19,511 bases of DNA. Source: H17-190 sp034435615 (lineage in GTDB: Bacteria; Chloroflexota; Dehalococcoidia; SM23-28-2; HRBIN24). Shown here piece after piece: positions 1 to 6,387 of the stretch. Location of the stretch: NCBI GenBank assembly GCA_034435615.1, contig DAOTWZ010000076.1:1-19511 (forward strand), read 5' to 3'. The notes under the pieces are model-generated. The model was not told the DNA's origin and did no database searches. It saw only the letters and a list, made by a program, of their open reading frames with translations. Within the stretch, counting starts at the first letter, position 1; each line of letters starts with the position of its first letter. The position numbers and the translations under genes were made by a program.

Positions 1-74
1 GAGCCCACAGCCGGACTCGAACCGGCGACCTCGCCCTTACCAAGGGCGTGCTCTACCACCTGAGCTATGTGGGC
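1..74 (-). tRNA. tRNA-Thr (anticodon GGT), 3' CCA cut by window edge
   Basis: Read on the minus strand this folds as a standard cloverleaf. The acceptor 5' strand GCCCACA (74-68) pairs with TGTGGGC (9-3). The anticodon arm CGCCC-TTGGTAA-GGGCG gives anticodon GGT, and the T-arm carries GGTTCGAGTCC. The discriminator base is T (position 2). Position 1 would be the first C of an encoded CCA, which runs off the window. It is the last of three tRNAs read from the promoter at 330-359. Confidence 0.96.
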
Positions 75-86
75 CCCATATTTTTC

Positions 87-176
87 TGGTGGCGGGGGCA
101 GGATTCGAACCTGCGTAGCCCATCTCAGGGCGCCTGGTTTACAGCCAGGTGGTTTTAGCCGCTCACCCACCCCGCC
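87..176 (-). tRNA. tRNA-Tyr (anticodon GTA)
   Basis: On the minus strand the acceptor stem GGCGGGG (176-170) pairs with CCCCGCC (97-91), followed by discriminator A and an encoded CCA (89-87). The anticodon arm CCTGG-CTGTAAA-CCAGG gives GTA. A long variable arm between the anticodon and T arms makes it a class II tRNA, as expected for bacterial tRNA-Tyr. It sits 12 bases upstream of tRNA-Thr(GGT) and is probably processed from the same transcript. Confidence 0.97.
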
Positions 177-198
177 TTTTCAGCCTTCCTCCTGCCCT

Positions 199-274
199 TG
201 GAGCCGAAGGCGGGACTCGAACCCGCAACCCAGCGATTACAAATCGCTTGCGCTGCCAGTTGCGCCACTTCGGC
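199..274 (-). tRNA. tRNA-Thr (anticodon TGT)
   Basis: On the minus strand the acceptor stem GCCGAAG (274-268) pairs with CTTCGGC (209-203). The discriminator is T and CCA is encoded at 201-199. The anticodon arm AGCGA-TTTGTAA-TCGCT gives TGT, and the T-arm contains GGGTTCGAGTCCC. It is the first gene of the Thr-Tyr-Thr cluster. The order recalls the thrU-tyrU-glyT-thrT cluster upstream of tufB in enterobacteria, but there is no tRNA-Gly here. Confidence 0.97.
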
Positions 275-329
275 CCCAATTCCGGTCAGGCCAAAGACGG
301 GCCACCCCCCAGGGTGGCCACCAGACCTC

Positions 330-359
330 AGTATAGGGCCGGCCTTTTTCTCAAGTCAA
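330..359 (-). promoter_or_regulatory. Sigma-70-type promoter of the Thr-Tyr-Thr tRNA cluster
   Basis: Minus-strand TTGACT (359-354), an 18-base spacer and TATACT (335-330): close to consensus at both boxes. Transcription would start near 323, about 50 bases before the first tRNA. It lies back to back with the copper-protein gene on the other strand. Confidence 0.8.
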
Positions 360-423
360 GAAACCGGCAGGCCGGGGAAAACGGTCGCCTCCCCTGCTCC
401 GTATACATAGATGCCAGACCCCC

Positions 424-433
424 AAGGAGGAGG
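424..433 (+). promoter_or_regulatory. Strong Shine-Dalgarno deciding the cupredoxin start
   Basis: AAGGAGGAGG ends 4 bases before the ATG at 438. It also lies downstream of an in-frame ATG at 411, which has no ribosome site. Translation should therefore begin at 438, placing the hydrophobic signal segment directly at the N terminus. Confidence 0.85.
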
Positions 434-437
434 AGAT

Positions 438-890
438 ATGCGCTGGCTACCCTTGGCCCTGCTGGCCGCCCTGGCGCTCCTGGGCACCGCCTGCGCCACC
501 GGGGCCCAGGAGACGACGCCCCCGGAGACCCCGCCCGCCTCTTCCCAATCCCCCTCGCCCACCCAGGCGCCAGCCGGCGGCGCCACGGTCAAGGTGGAGG
601 CGAAGGACTTCTCCTTCGAGCCGACGGTGCTGACCGCGACGGCCGGCCAGCCCCTCAGCGTCCAGCTGGAGAACAACGGCCGGGCCTCGCATACTTTCAC
701 CATCAGGGAGCTCAACGTGGACGTGGTGCTCCAGCCGGGCCAGGAGACGGCGGTCACCTTCACCCCTCAGGCCAACGTCTCCTTCATCTGCCGCTTCCAC
801 GAGCTCCAGGGGATGGGCGGCTCCCTGAGGGTCGGCGGGGGCGGCGGCACGTCCCAGGGCACGTCGGGCCGGGACGGCTACACCTACTAG
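438..890 (+). CDS. Exported type I copper (cupredoxin-like) protein
   Basis: A 150-residue exported protein. Residues 1-18 form a short basic n-region (MRW) and a hydrophobic stretch of Leu and Ala ending in LLGTAC. Cys19 could be lipidated, although the lipobox is imperfect; otherwise it is a cleaved signal peptide. A Pro/Ser/Thr linker (about 24-47) leads to a cupredoxin domain (48-132). The domain has the type I copper ligand set: His85 in ASHTF, then Cys118, His121 and Met126 in the CxxHxxxxM arrangement. Such domains carry electrons or hold copper outside the membrane; the partner cannot be told from the context. The tail is Gly-rich and ends in Tyr. The gene faces the cysS end with only 3 bases between the stops and no terminator hairpin. 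A TATACA at 402-407 could be a -10 box, but I see no -35. Confidence 0.85.
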   Translation: MRWLPLALLAALALLGTACATGAQETTPPETPPASSQSPSPTQAPAGGATVKVEAKDFSFEPTVLTATAGQPLSVQLENNGRASHTFTIRELNVDVVLQPGQETAVTFTPQANVSFICRFHELQGMGGSLRVGGGGGTSQGTSGRDGYTY

Positions 891-893
891 TCG

Positions 894-2270
894 TCAGTCC
901 TCTCGCAGCCGCCAGCGGGTGCCCTGGGGGGTGTCCTCCAGGACGATGCCCATCTCCCCCAGGCGGGCGCGGACCTTATCGGCCAGGGCGTAGAGGCGCT
1001 GGGAGCGCAGCTCCTGACGGACCTCTATGAGCAGCTCCACGAAGGGGGCGATGTCCAGGCTGGCGACGGCCCCTTCTCGCAGGGTGAGGCCCAGGACGCC
1101 AGCCAGCTCCCGCAGGGTGGACTGGGCCTCCTCGGTGCGACGGCCCTCGTTGCGGGCGCGGTTTATCTCTCGGGCCAGGTCGAAGAGGGCGGCCAGGGCC
1201 TGGGGCGTGCCCAGGTCGTCGTCCATGGCCGCCAGAAAGCGGGAGCGGAAAGGGGAGGGGTCCAGGGCCGGCTCCTCCTGCCCTCCCTCCAGGGTGGCGG
1301 CCAGGCGCAGCCGCTGCGCCCCCGCCTTGGCGGCCGCCAGGGCCTCCTCGGAGTAGGTGAGGGGGCTGCGGTAGTGAGAGCTGAGGACGAAGATGCGCAC
1401 GGCGTCGGCGCCGTAGCGGTCCAGCACCTCCTCGATGGGCACCAGGTTACCCAGGTGGCGGGTCATCTTCTCGGGGCTCTCCGGCAGGCGCATGAGGCCG
1501 TGGTGCAGCCAGAAGCGAGCGAAGGGCCGCTGGCCGGTGTAGGCCTCGCTCTGGGCGATCTCGTTCTCGTGGTGGGGGAAGATGAGGTCCTGGCCGCCGC
1601 CGTGGATGTCCAGGGGCTGCCCCAGGTACTTCAGCGACATGGCGGAGCACTCGATGTGCCAGCCGGGACGCCCTGGGCCGAAGGGGCTCTCCCAGAAGGG
1701 CTCCCCCTCTTTGGCCCCCTTCCAGAGGACGAAGTCGGCCGGGTGCTCCTTGGCCTCCCCGGGCTCGATGCGGGCGCCGGCCACCAGAGAGTCCAGGTGA
1801 CGGCCGGAGAGCTTGCCGTAGTCGGGCAGGCTGAGGACGCGAAAGTAGACATCGCCCCCCGCCTGGTAAGCGTGGCCCCGGGCCAGGAGACCCTGGACCA
1901 TCTCGATCATGGCCGGGATCTCCTCGGTGGCCCGGGGGTAGACGTGGGCCCGCTGGATGTTGAGGGCGTCCATCTGCTGGAAGAAGAGGCGGATGTGCTC
2001 CTCCGCCAGATCGTAGATGGTGCGGTTCTGGGCCCGCGCCCGTAGGATGATATTGTCCTCGATATCGGTGAAGTTCTGGACGTGGCGGACGCGGTAGCCG
2101 CGGTACTCCAGGTAACGGCGCAGGACGTCGAAGATGATGTAGCTCATGGCGTGGCCCATGTGGCAGGGGGCGTAGAGGTTGGGCCCGCAGACGTAGATGC
2201 GCACCTCCTCCCCCAGGGGAGCGAACTCCTCCACCTGGCGGCTGAGAGTGTTGTAGAGCCTCACAGTCAC
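894..2270 (-). CDS. cysS: Cysteine--tRNA ligase (CysRS) with divergent KMSKS motif
   Basis: Class I synthetase of 458 residues (E. coli CysS is 461) that charges tRNA-Cys with cysteine. The HIGH motif is HMGH (37-40). The zinc ligands are visible as Cys28 (YVCGP), Cys208 (HIECSAM), His233 and Glu237 (FPHHENE). VQNFTDIEDN near 64-73 and the DALR-type helical region after about 300 fit the family. The usual KMSKS loop reads KMTRH (268-272), followed by the normal LGN; this is verified in the DNA. Start is GTG at 2270 with GGGGGAG about 4-5 bases upstream. It is the last gene of the yacL-ispD-ispF-cysE-cysS operon, 42 bases after cysE, so cysteine synthesis and cysteine charging are co-expressed. 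The function call is secure; the catalytic effect of the altered loop is not known. Confidence 0.96.
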   Translation of the reverse strand: MTVRLYNTLSRQVEEFAPLGEEVRIYVCGPNLYAPCHMGHAMSYIIFDVLRRYLEYRGYRVRHVQNFTDIEDNIILRARAQNRTIYDLAEEHIRLFFQQMDALNIQRAHVYPRATEEIPAMIEMVQGLLARGHAYQAGGDVYFRVLSLPDYGKLSGRHLDSLVAGARIEPGEAKEHPADFVLWKGAKEGEPFWESPFGPGRPGWHIECSAMSLKYLGQPLDIHGGGQDLIFPHHENEIAQSEAYTGQRPFARFWLHHGLMRLPESPEKMTRHLGNLVPIEEVLDRYGADAVRIFVLSSHYRSPLTYSEEALAAAKAGAQRLRLAATLEGGQEEPALDPSPFRSRFLAAMDDDLGTPQALAALFDLAREINRARNEGRRTEEAQSTLRELAGVLGLTLREGAVASLDIAPFVELLIEVRQELRSQRLYALADKVRARLGEMGIVLEDTPQGTRWRLRED

Positions 2271-2312
2271 GGTCTCCCCCCGGGGATAGTATCGGTCCTG
2301 GGACGGAGCGTC

Positions 2313-2999
2313 TCAGGCATCGGTCTTCGGGCTGGTAGGCGTGGGGAGGGCCTCCCGCTGCCGCAGCCGTTCCTCCAGGGCGGCCAGCCGCTCCTCTAGC
2401 TGGCGCAGCCGCTCGTCCAGGGAGCGCAGGGCGTCCCACTCCGGGTCGGGCAGGCGGAGCACGGTATCGTTGCCCGGGTCGTAGTAGGCCACGATGTGGC
2501 CAGGGACGCCCACCACGGTGGCGTTGGGCGGGACGTTGGAGACGACGACGGACCCGGCGCCGATCTTGGCGTTGTCGCCGATGGTGACGGCGCCGATGAT
2601 CTTGGCCCCCGCCCCCACTACCACGTTGTTGCCCAGGGTGGGGTGCCGCTTTTCCCGCTTGGTGCTGGTGCCCCCCAGAGTGACCCCCTGGTAGAGGTGG
2701 CAGTTGTCGCCGATCTCCGTCGTCTCGCCGATGACGACACCCATGCCGTGGTCTATGAAGAACCCCTCGCCTATCTTGGCCCCCGGGTGTATCTCGATGC
2801 CGGTGAGGGCGCGGCTTATGTGGGAGATGACGCGGGCCAGGAGGCGGCGCCGTCGCTTATAGAGCCAGTGGGCCAGGCGGTGGAACTGCCGGGCGTGGAA
2901 GCCCGGGTAGGTGAGCACCACCTCCAGGGCGCTGGTGGCCGCCGGGTCCCGCTCCAGCGCCGCCTGTATGTCCCGCTTGATGCTCTGCAACAGCCCCAT
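2313..2999 (-). CDS. cysE: Serine O-acetyltransferase with coiled-coil C-terminal tail
   Basis: Acetylates L-serine with acetyl-CoA to O-acetylserine, the first step of cysteine synthesis. The 228-residue protein is the short form: a helical N-terminal part (1-65), then left-handed beta-helix hexapeptide repeats (about 66-165). The catalytic region IDHGMGVVIGET has Asp83 and His84, followed by YQGVTLGGT (103-111) and KRHPTLG (117-123). Residues about 187-214 add a Leu-repeated, Glu/Arg-rich stretch (LDERLRQLEERLAALEERL) predicted to form a coiled coil, and the protein ends in PTSPKTDA. It does not end in the isoleucine that enterobacterial CysE inserts into CysK. ATG at 2999 has GGAG 4 bases upstream and starts 16 bases after the ispF stop. 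Confidence 0.95.
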   Translation of the reverse strand: MGLLQSIKRDIQAALERDPAATSALEVVLTYPGFHARQFHRLAHWLYKRRRRLLARVISHISRALTGIEIHPGAKIGEGFFIDHGMGVVIGETTEIGDNCHLYQGVTLGGTSTKREKRHPTLGNNVVVGAGAKIIGAVTIGDNAKIGAGSVVVSNVPPNATVVGVPGHIVAYYDPGNDTVLRLPDPEWDALRSLDERLRQLEERLAALEERLRQREALPTPTSPKTDA

Positions 3000-3015
3000 G
3001 CTCCGCGACGGCCAG

Positions 3016-3519
3016 TCAACCGGGCGAGGGCTCCGGCGGGCGCCTCTCCTCCGCTTCCAGGAGGGCCACGGCCAGGGCGGCGATGCCCTCCCCCCGGCCC
3101 AGGGCGCCCAGCCCCTCGTGGCTCTTGGCCTTGACGTTCACCTGCTCCACGGCCATCCCCAGCGCCTGGGCGATGCGCTCCCGCATGGCGGACAGGTACG
3201 GGCCCAGCCGGGGCTCCTCGGCGATGACGGTGGCGTCGAGCCCCAGGGGCCGGAAGCCCGCCTCCGTCACCATCTGTCGCACCCGGGCGAGGAGCATCAG
3301 GCTATCGGCCCCCTCGTAGGTCGGGTCGTGGGGCGGGAAGTGCTGGCCGATGTCGCCGAGGCCAGCGGCCCCCAGGAGGGCGTCCATGATGGCGTGGAGC
3401 AACGCGTCCGCATCGCTATGGCCGGCCAGCCCCCGCTGCCAGGGGACGTCCACTCCTCCCAACCGCAGGGGGCGTCCCTCCTGAAACCGGTGTATATCAT
3501 AGCCGATGCCGATACGCAT
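3016..3519 (-). CDS. ispF: 2-C-methyl-D-erythritol 2,4-cyclodiphosphate synthase
   Basis: Converts CDP-methylerythritol 2-phosphate to the cyclodiphosphate with release of CMP, in the MEP isoprenoid pathway. It is 167 residues, the normal size. The divalent metal ligands are in MRIGIGYDIH (Asp8, His10) and His42 (ALLHAIMDALLG). AGHSDAD (32-38), GDIGQHFPPHDP (55-66) and the C-terminal GRGEGIAALAV are family signatures. The ATG at 3519 is chosen because the conserved sequence begins exactly there. No clear Shine-Dalgarno precedes it, and an in-frame GTG lies 24 bases upstream. It is separated from ispD by 32 bases, so translation may depend on coupling within the operon. Confidence 0.96.
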   Translation of the reverse strand: MRIGIGYDIHRFQEGRPLRLGGVDVPWQRGLAGHSDADALLHAIMDALLGAAGLGDIGQHFPPHDPTYEGADSLMLLARVRQMVTEAGFRPLGLDATVIAEEPRLGPYLSAMRERIAQALGMAVEQVNVKAKSHEGLGALGRGEGIAALAVALLEAEERRPPEPSPG

Positions 3520-3551
3520 TGTCGACGAAGCCCGGACGTCCACTTCACAGG

Positions 3552-4253
3552 TTATCTGACGGGGCTGCTCTCCGCCAGGAGCGCCCGCGCCAGGGCCAGG
3601 TCCAGGGGCGTGGTGACCTTCAGGTTGCGGGGCGAGCCGGGGAAGGTGCGCACAGGGTGGCCCAGCGCCTCCAGCATGGCGGCGTCGTCCGTCACCTCCT
3701 CGCCGAGGCGGCGGTGCGCCTCCCGGAGCAGATCGTAGCGGAAGACCTGGGGCGTCTGGACGGCCGCCAGGCGGCTGCGGTCCAGAGTGCGCACCACCAG
3801 CCCCCCCTCCACCTCCTTCACGGTGTCCACCAGGGGGACCACCGGGACGGCCGCCCCCGTCTCCCGGGCGGCCTCCAGCCCGGCCGCGATCAGCTCCTGT
3901 GGCACCAGGGGCCGGGCGCCGTCGTGCACCAGGACCCACTGGCAGGGGCCCAGGGCCTCCAGCCCCAGCCGCACCGAGTCCTGACGGCGGGGCCCGCCCA
4001 GGCAGATGGCCGTCACCTTGCGCAGCCCCAGCCCCTGGACGAGGGCGCGGGCCCGCTCCTGGTTCTGGGCTGAGACCACCAGAGCTATGCGCTCCACCTG
4101 GGGCGAGCGCTCGAAGGGGAGAAGGGCGTGGGCCAGGAGGGGCCGTCCCTCCAGAGGAGCGAAGAGCTTGTCGATGCCGCCCATGCGGCGGCTCTCCCCG
4201 GCGGCGACGATGACCGCCCCCACCGTGGCCGGGGCAGGGGAGGCCTCCCTCAA
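3552..4253 (-). CDS. ispD: 2-C-methyl-D-erythritol 4-phosphate cytidylyltransferase
   Basis: Transfers CMP from CTP to methylerythritol 4-phosphate, the step two before IspF in the MEP pathway. It is 233 residues. The N-terminal nucleotide loop reads AVIVAAGESRRMGGIDK (13-29), with the Arg23 and Lys29 expected for CTP binding. QDSVRLGLEAL, VLVHDGARPLV and PVVPLVDTVKEV (middle) and AAVQTPQVFRYDLL (later) are all classic IspD blocks, and TDDAAMLEALG and KVTTPLDLALA lie near the end. The TTG start overlaps the stop of yacL as TTGA and has AGGGGG about 5 bases upstream, which suggests translational coupling. A GTG eleven codons in is the alternative, with a weaker site. Confidence 0.95.
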   Translation of the reverse strand: MREASPAPATVGAVIVAAGESRRMGGIDKLFAPLEGRPLLAHALLPFERSPQVERIALVVSAQNQERARALVQGLGLRKVTAICLGGPRRQDSVRLGLEALGPCQWVLVHDGARPLVPQELIAAGLEAARETGAAVPVVPLVDTVKEVEGGLVVRTLDRSRLAAVQTPQVFRYDLLREAHRRLGEEVTDDAAMLEALGHPVRTFPGSPRNLKVTTPLDLALARALLAESSPVR

Positions 4254-5341
4254 GGCGCCCCCTTGGGGTGGGCGAAGATCAGGCGGCCCGCCACCGTCTG
4301 CAGGACCCGGGTGACTATGACGGGAAGTCGCTCGTTCAGATACCGCCGGCCGCCCTCCACCACCACCATGGTGCCGTCCTCCAGGAAGCCCACCCCCTGG
4401 TCCGCCTCCTTCCCTTCCTGGACGATCTGGACCTCCATCTCCTCGCCCGGCAGGATGACCACCTTCACAGCGTTGGCGAGCTGGTTCAGGTTGAGCACCC
4501 GGATCCCCTCCACCTCGGCGATGCGGTTCAGGTTGAAGTCGTTGGTGAGGATGGGAGCGGAGAGCTTCTTGGCCAGCCGGATGAGCTTGGCGTCTACGTC
4601 GGGGGCGTCAGGAAAGTCCTCCTCCGCCACCAGGACGGGGACGTGGCCCTCGCGGCGGAGCCGCGTCAGGACGTCCAGGCCCCGGCGGCCCCGGTTGCGG
4701 CGGATGGCGTCCGGGGAGTCCGCTATGTAGCGCAGCTCGTCCAGGACGAAGCGGGGCACCACCACCGAGCCGGGCAGGAAGCCCGTCTGCGCGATATCGG
4801 CGATGCGGCCATCGATGATGGCGCTGGTGTCCACGATCACCTTCTCGCCCGGCCAGCCGCCGCGGGTGGGGAAGTGGCGGGCCAGCAACTGGGCGAAGTC
4901 CTCCTCCCGGCTGACCAGGGCCGTCACCCCCAGGATGCCCAGGATGAAGCTGACCATGAGGGGGGCCAGGAAGCCGCCCACCCCGGGCAGGGCCACCAGC
5001 CAGGGCGTGAGCAGGGCCGAGGCCAGCAGCCCGGCCACCAGACCCAGGATCCCCAGGACAAGCTGCAGGGGCCTCACCTGCTGCATCCACTCCTGGAAGC
5101 GGGTGAGGAAGGGCACCAGCGCCAGCGGAGTGACGACGGCGCCCAGCAGTATGAAGCCTATGGGGAAGAGGGACCAGTAGAGGAGGGACAGCAGGCCGTT
5201 GGCCTCCTCGGCCAGCGCCTGGCCCACCCTGAGGCCGATGAAGCCGAAGAAGATGGCCCCCAGTATGCTGAGCAGAATGTTGACGAAGGGCTGCCCCCTC
5301 ATCTGGTGACTATCGCCGGACATGGCGTGTCTCGCCTCCAC
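4250..5341 (-). CDS. yacL: PIN/TRAM-domain integral membrane protein (YacL family)
   Basis: A 363-residue membrane-anchored member of the YacL family. Four hydrophobic segments (about 19-38, 49-78, 92-113, 120-143) precede a PIN nuclease-like domain (167-292). The acidic quartet is visible: Asp171 (VIVDTSAIIDGRI), Glu202, Asp250 and Asp268 (LTNDFN). A C-terminal TRAM domain (about 297-360), usually RNA-binding, begins at ILPGEEMEV. In Firmicutes the homologue also precedes ispD, ispF, cysE and cysS, so the context is conserved. The substrate is unknown; action on RNA is inferred from the domains. Start is GTG at 5341, with GGGGAGG about 5 bases upstream. ATG at 5323 (MSGDS) is a reasonable alternative. 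Confidence 0.88.
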   Translation of the reverse strand: MEARHAMSGDSHQMRGQPFVNILLSILGAIFFGFIGLRVGQALAEEANGLLSLLYWSLFPIGFILLGAVVTPLALVPFLTRFQEWMQQVRPLQLVLGILGLVAGLLASALLTPWLVALPGVGGFLAPLMVSFILGILGVTALVSREEDFAQLLARHFPTRGGWPGEKVIVDTSAIIDGRIADIAQTGFLPGSVVVPRFVLDELRYIADSPDAIRRNRGRRGLDVLTRLRREGHVPVLVAEEDFPDAPDVDAKLIRLAKKLSAPILTNDFNLNRIAEVEGIRVLNLNQLANAVKVVILPGEEMEVQIVQEGKEADQGVGFLEDGTMVVVEGGRRYLNERLPVIVTRVLQTVAGRLIFAHPKGAP

Positions 5342-5388
5342 CGCCCCTCCCCTGCCCGTGAGCGGGCCTCGTTATCGGTCTGATGAGC

Positions 5389-5397
5389 AGTATAGCA
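5389..5397 (-). promoter_or_regulatory. Probable extended -10 promoter of the yacL-cysS operon
   Basis: Minus-strand TGC-TATACT (5397-5389) is an extended -10 element with a near-perfect -10 hexamer. No good -35 is seen at the proper distance. Transcription would begin near 5382, about 40 bases before the yacL start and inside the 83-base gap after dedA. It is the only promoter-like element I find ahead of the five-gene operon. Confidence 0.55.
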
Positions 5398-5424
5398 CCG
5401 TGAACCGCCATAAGCGCCGCTCAG

Positions 5425-6102
5425 TCAGCCCAGTTGCGTCAGGAGGCTGAAGCCCAGCGCCCCAGCCGCCGCCATGTACCACCCCTTTATGACCTTGCCC
5501 AGGAGGACGGCCAGAAAGAAGCGCCCCAGCGGCATCTGGAGGGCGCCGGCCACCAGCCCCGCCACATCGAACAGGGGGTTGGGCACCACCGACATGAGGA
5601 ACATGACCAGAGCGCCCCGGGGCGCCATCCAGCTATAGACCCGCTGGTACTGGGGGTGGTCCTGGACCACCACGCGGCCGCCGTAGCCGGCCAGGTAGCC
5701 GGTCAGCTCTCCCAGGGCCTCCGCCAGCCCCGCCACCAGCCCCACCCAGAACGGCGCGGGCACCCCCAGGAAGTTCTCCAGGAAGGCGCCACCACCCACG
5801 ACGCTGGCCGCCGCCGGCGAGGGAAGGAAGATGGAGGCGGCCCCCAGGAAGTTGACCAGGAAGAGGCCAGCGTAGCCGTAGCGGCGCAGGTCGCTGGCGT
5901 CGGCGCCGAAGTAGAAGAAGGCGCCGGCGAAGAGGGTGATGACCAGGGCGATGCCGACGAGAAGAAGGTATTCGCGGCGTGCCCAGCGTCGGCGGCCTGC
6001 AGTCCCTACGGCCACGGTGCGCCCGTTGGCCCTCTCGGCGCGGATGACCAAATTTAGAGGGCGAGAGGCGGGCCCCCTCGCCCCGAGCTTCTCCTGGCCC
6101 AA
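5425..6102 (-). CDS. DedA/VTT-family membrane protein under riboswitch control
   Basis: A 225-residue inner-membrane protein of the DedA/VTT (SNARE-associated) superfamily, several of whose members move or flip lipids. After a basic cytoplasmic N terminus (1-44) come hydrophobic segments at about 46-66, 76-95, 114-135, 155-185 and 195-222. EALGELTGYLAGYGGR is the typical re-entrant motif with Glu and Gly. The second half has VVPNPLFDVAGLVAGALQM, where enterobacterial DedA proteins carry essential arginines (FxR...R), so it belongs to another subgroup and its substrate is unknown. The TTG start at 6102 is fixed by AAGGAG at 6113-6108, 5 bases upstream. The leader carries a c-di-AMP riboswitch. 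It is followed after 83 bases by the yacL operon on the same strand. Confidence 0.85.
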   Translation of the reverse strand: MGQEKLGARGPASRPLNLVIRAERANGRTVAVGTAGRRRWARREYLLLVGIALVITLFAGAFFYFGADASDLRRYGYAGLFLVNFLGAASIFLPSPAAASVVGGGAFLENFLGVPAPFWVGLVAGLAEALGELTGYLAGYGGRVVVQDHPQYQRVYSWMAPRGALVMFLMSVVPNPLFDVAGLVAGALQMPLGRFFLAVLLGKVIKGWYMAAAGALGFSLLTQLG

Positions 6103-6112
6103 GGCCTCTCCT

Positions 6113-6243
6113 TCCTACGCCTACGGGGTTAGCTGACGGGTTCGGCCGAAGGAGCTAGCCTAGTCGCCCCGCGGGCGACATTCACCCCATACACCCGGGT
6201 CCCCCGCTCTGCCCCAGCGGGCAGATTCGGCGGCTCTATAGGG
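6113..6243 (-). ncRNA. ydaO/yuaA-type cyclic-di-AMP riboswitch
   Basis: The minus strand shows the conserved blocks of this riboswitch class in order. They are GCCGAATC (6231-6224), GGGGGACCC (6205-6197), GGGGTGAAT (6188-6180), a variable hairpin GTCGCCC/GGGCGAC (about 6179-6163), and finally CCGAACCC-GTCAGCTAACC-CCG-AGGC (6145-6119). The outer helix can form between GCC (6234-6232), with CCTA before it, and GGC plus TAGG near 6121-6114. The 3' strand of that helix abuts the AAGGAG ribosome site of dedA (6113-6108). Ligand-dependent masking of translation is therefore plausible. No separate terminator hairpin is visible. Sequence match is from memory of the family; boundaries are good to about five bases. 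Confidence 0.88.
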
Positions 6244-6256
6244 TTTTTTCGATTCC

Positions 6257-6286
6257 AGGTTAAGCTACCCCTCCTCGTCATGTCAA
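6257..6286 (-). promoter_or_regulatory. Promoter of the riboswitch-dedA transcript
   Basis: Minus-strand TTGACA (6286-6281), an 18-base spacer and TAACCT (6262-6257). Transcription from about 6250 would include the whole riboswitch. A second pair, TTAACC-17-TATAGA (-10 at 6240-6235), would start inside the outer helix and cut the aptamer, so it is less likely. Confidence 0.65.
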
Positions 6287-6313
6287 CGTCGGCGCTGGCC
6301 CGCTGGGTTCGCC

Positions 6314-6342
6314 TTGTCCCCCAGGGGGGCCTTTCTTATCAT
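6314..6342 (+). promoter_or_regulatory. Probable promoter of the radical-SAM-like gene
   Basis: TTGTCC (6314-6319), a 17-base spacer and TATCAT (6337-6342). The start would be near 6349, giving a leader of about 40 bases before the TTG at 6388. It is divergent from the dedA promoter, with the two -35 boxes about 28 bases apart. Confidence 0.5.
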
Positions 6343-6387
6343 GGCTACTTGCGGACGGTGCACAGACCGCTACGGTGAGGTATCGAC

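Noticed and set aside
149..1030. A 293-codon plus-strand frame running through tRNA genes and the cupredoxin
   Set aside because: It crosses a tRNA, its promoter region and the cupredoxin gene in another frame. Its protein is Arg/Gly/Pro-rich shadow sequence.
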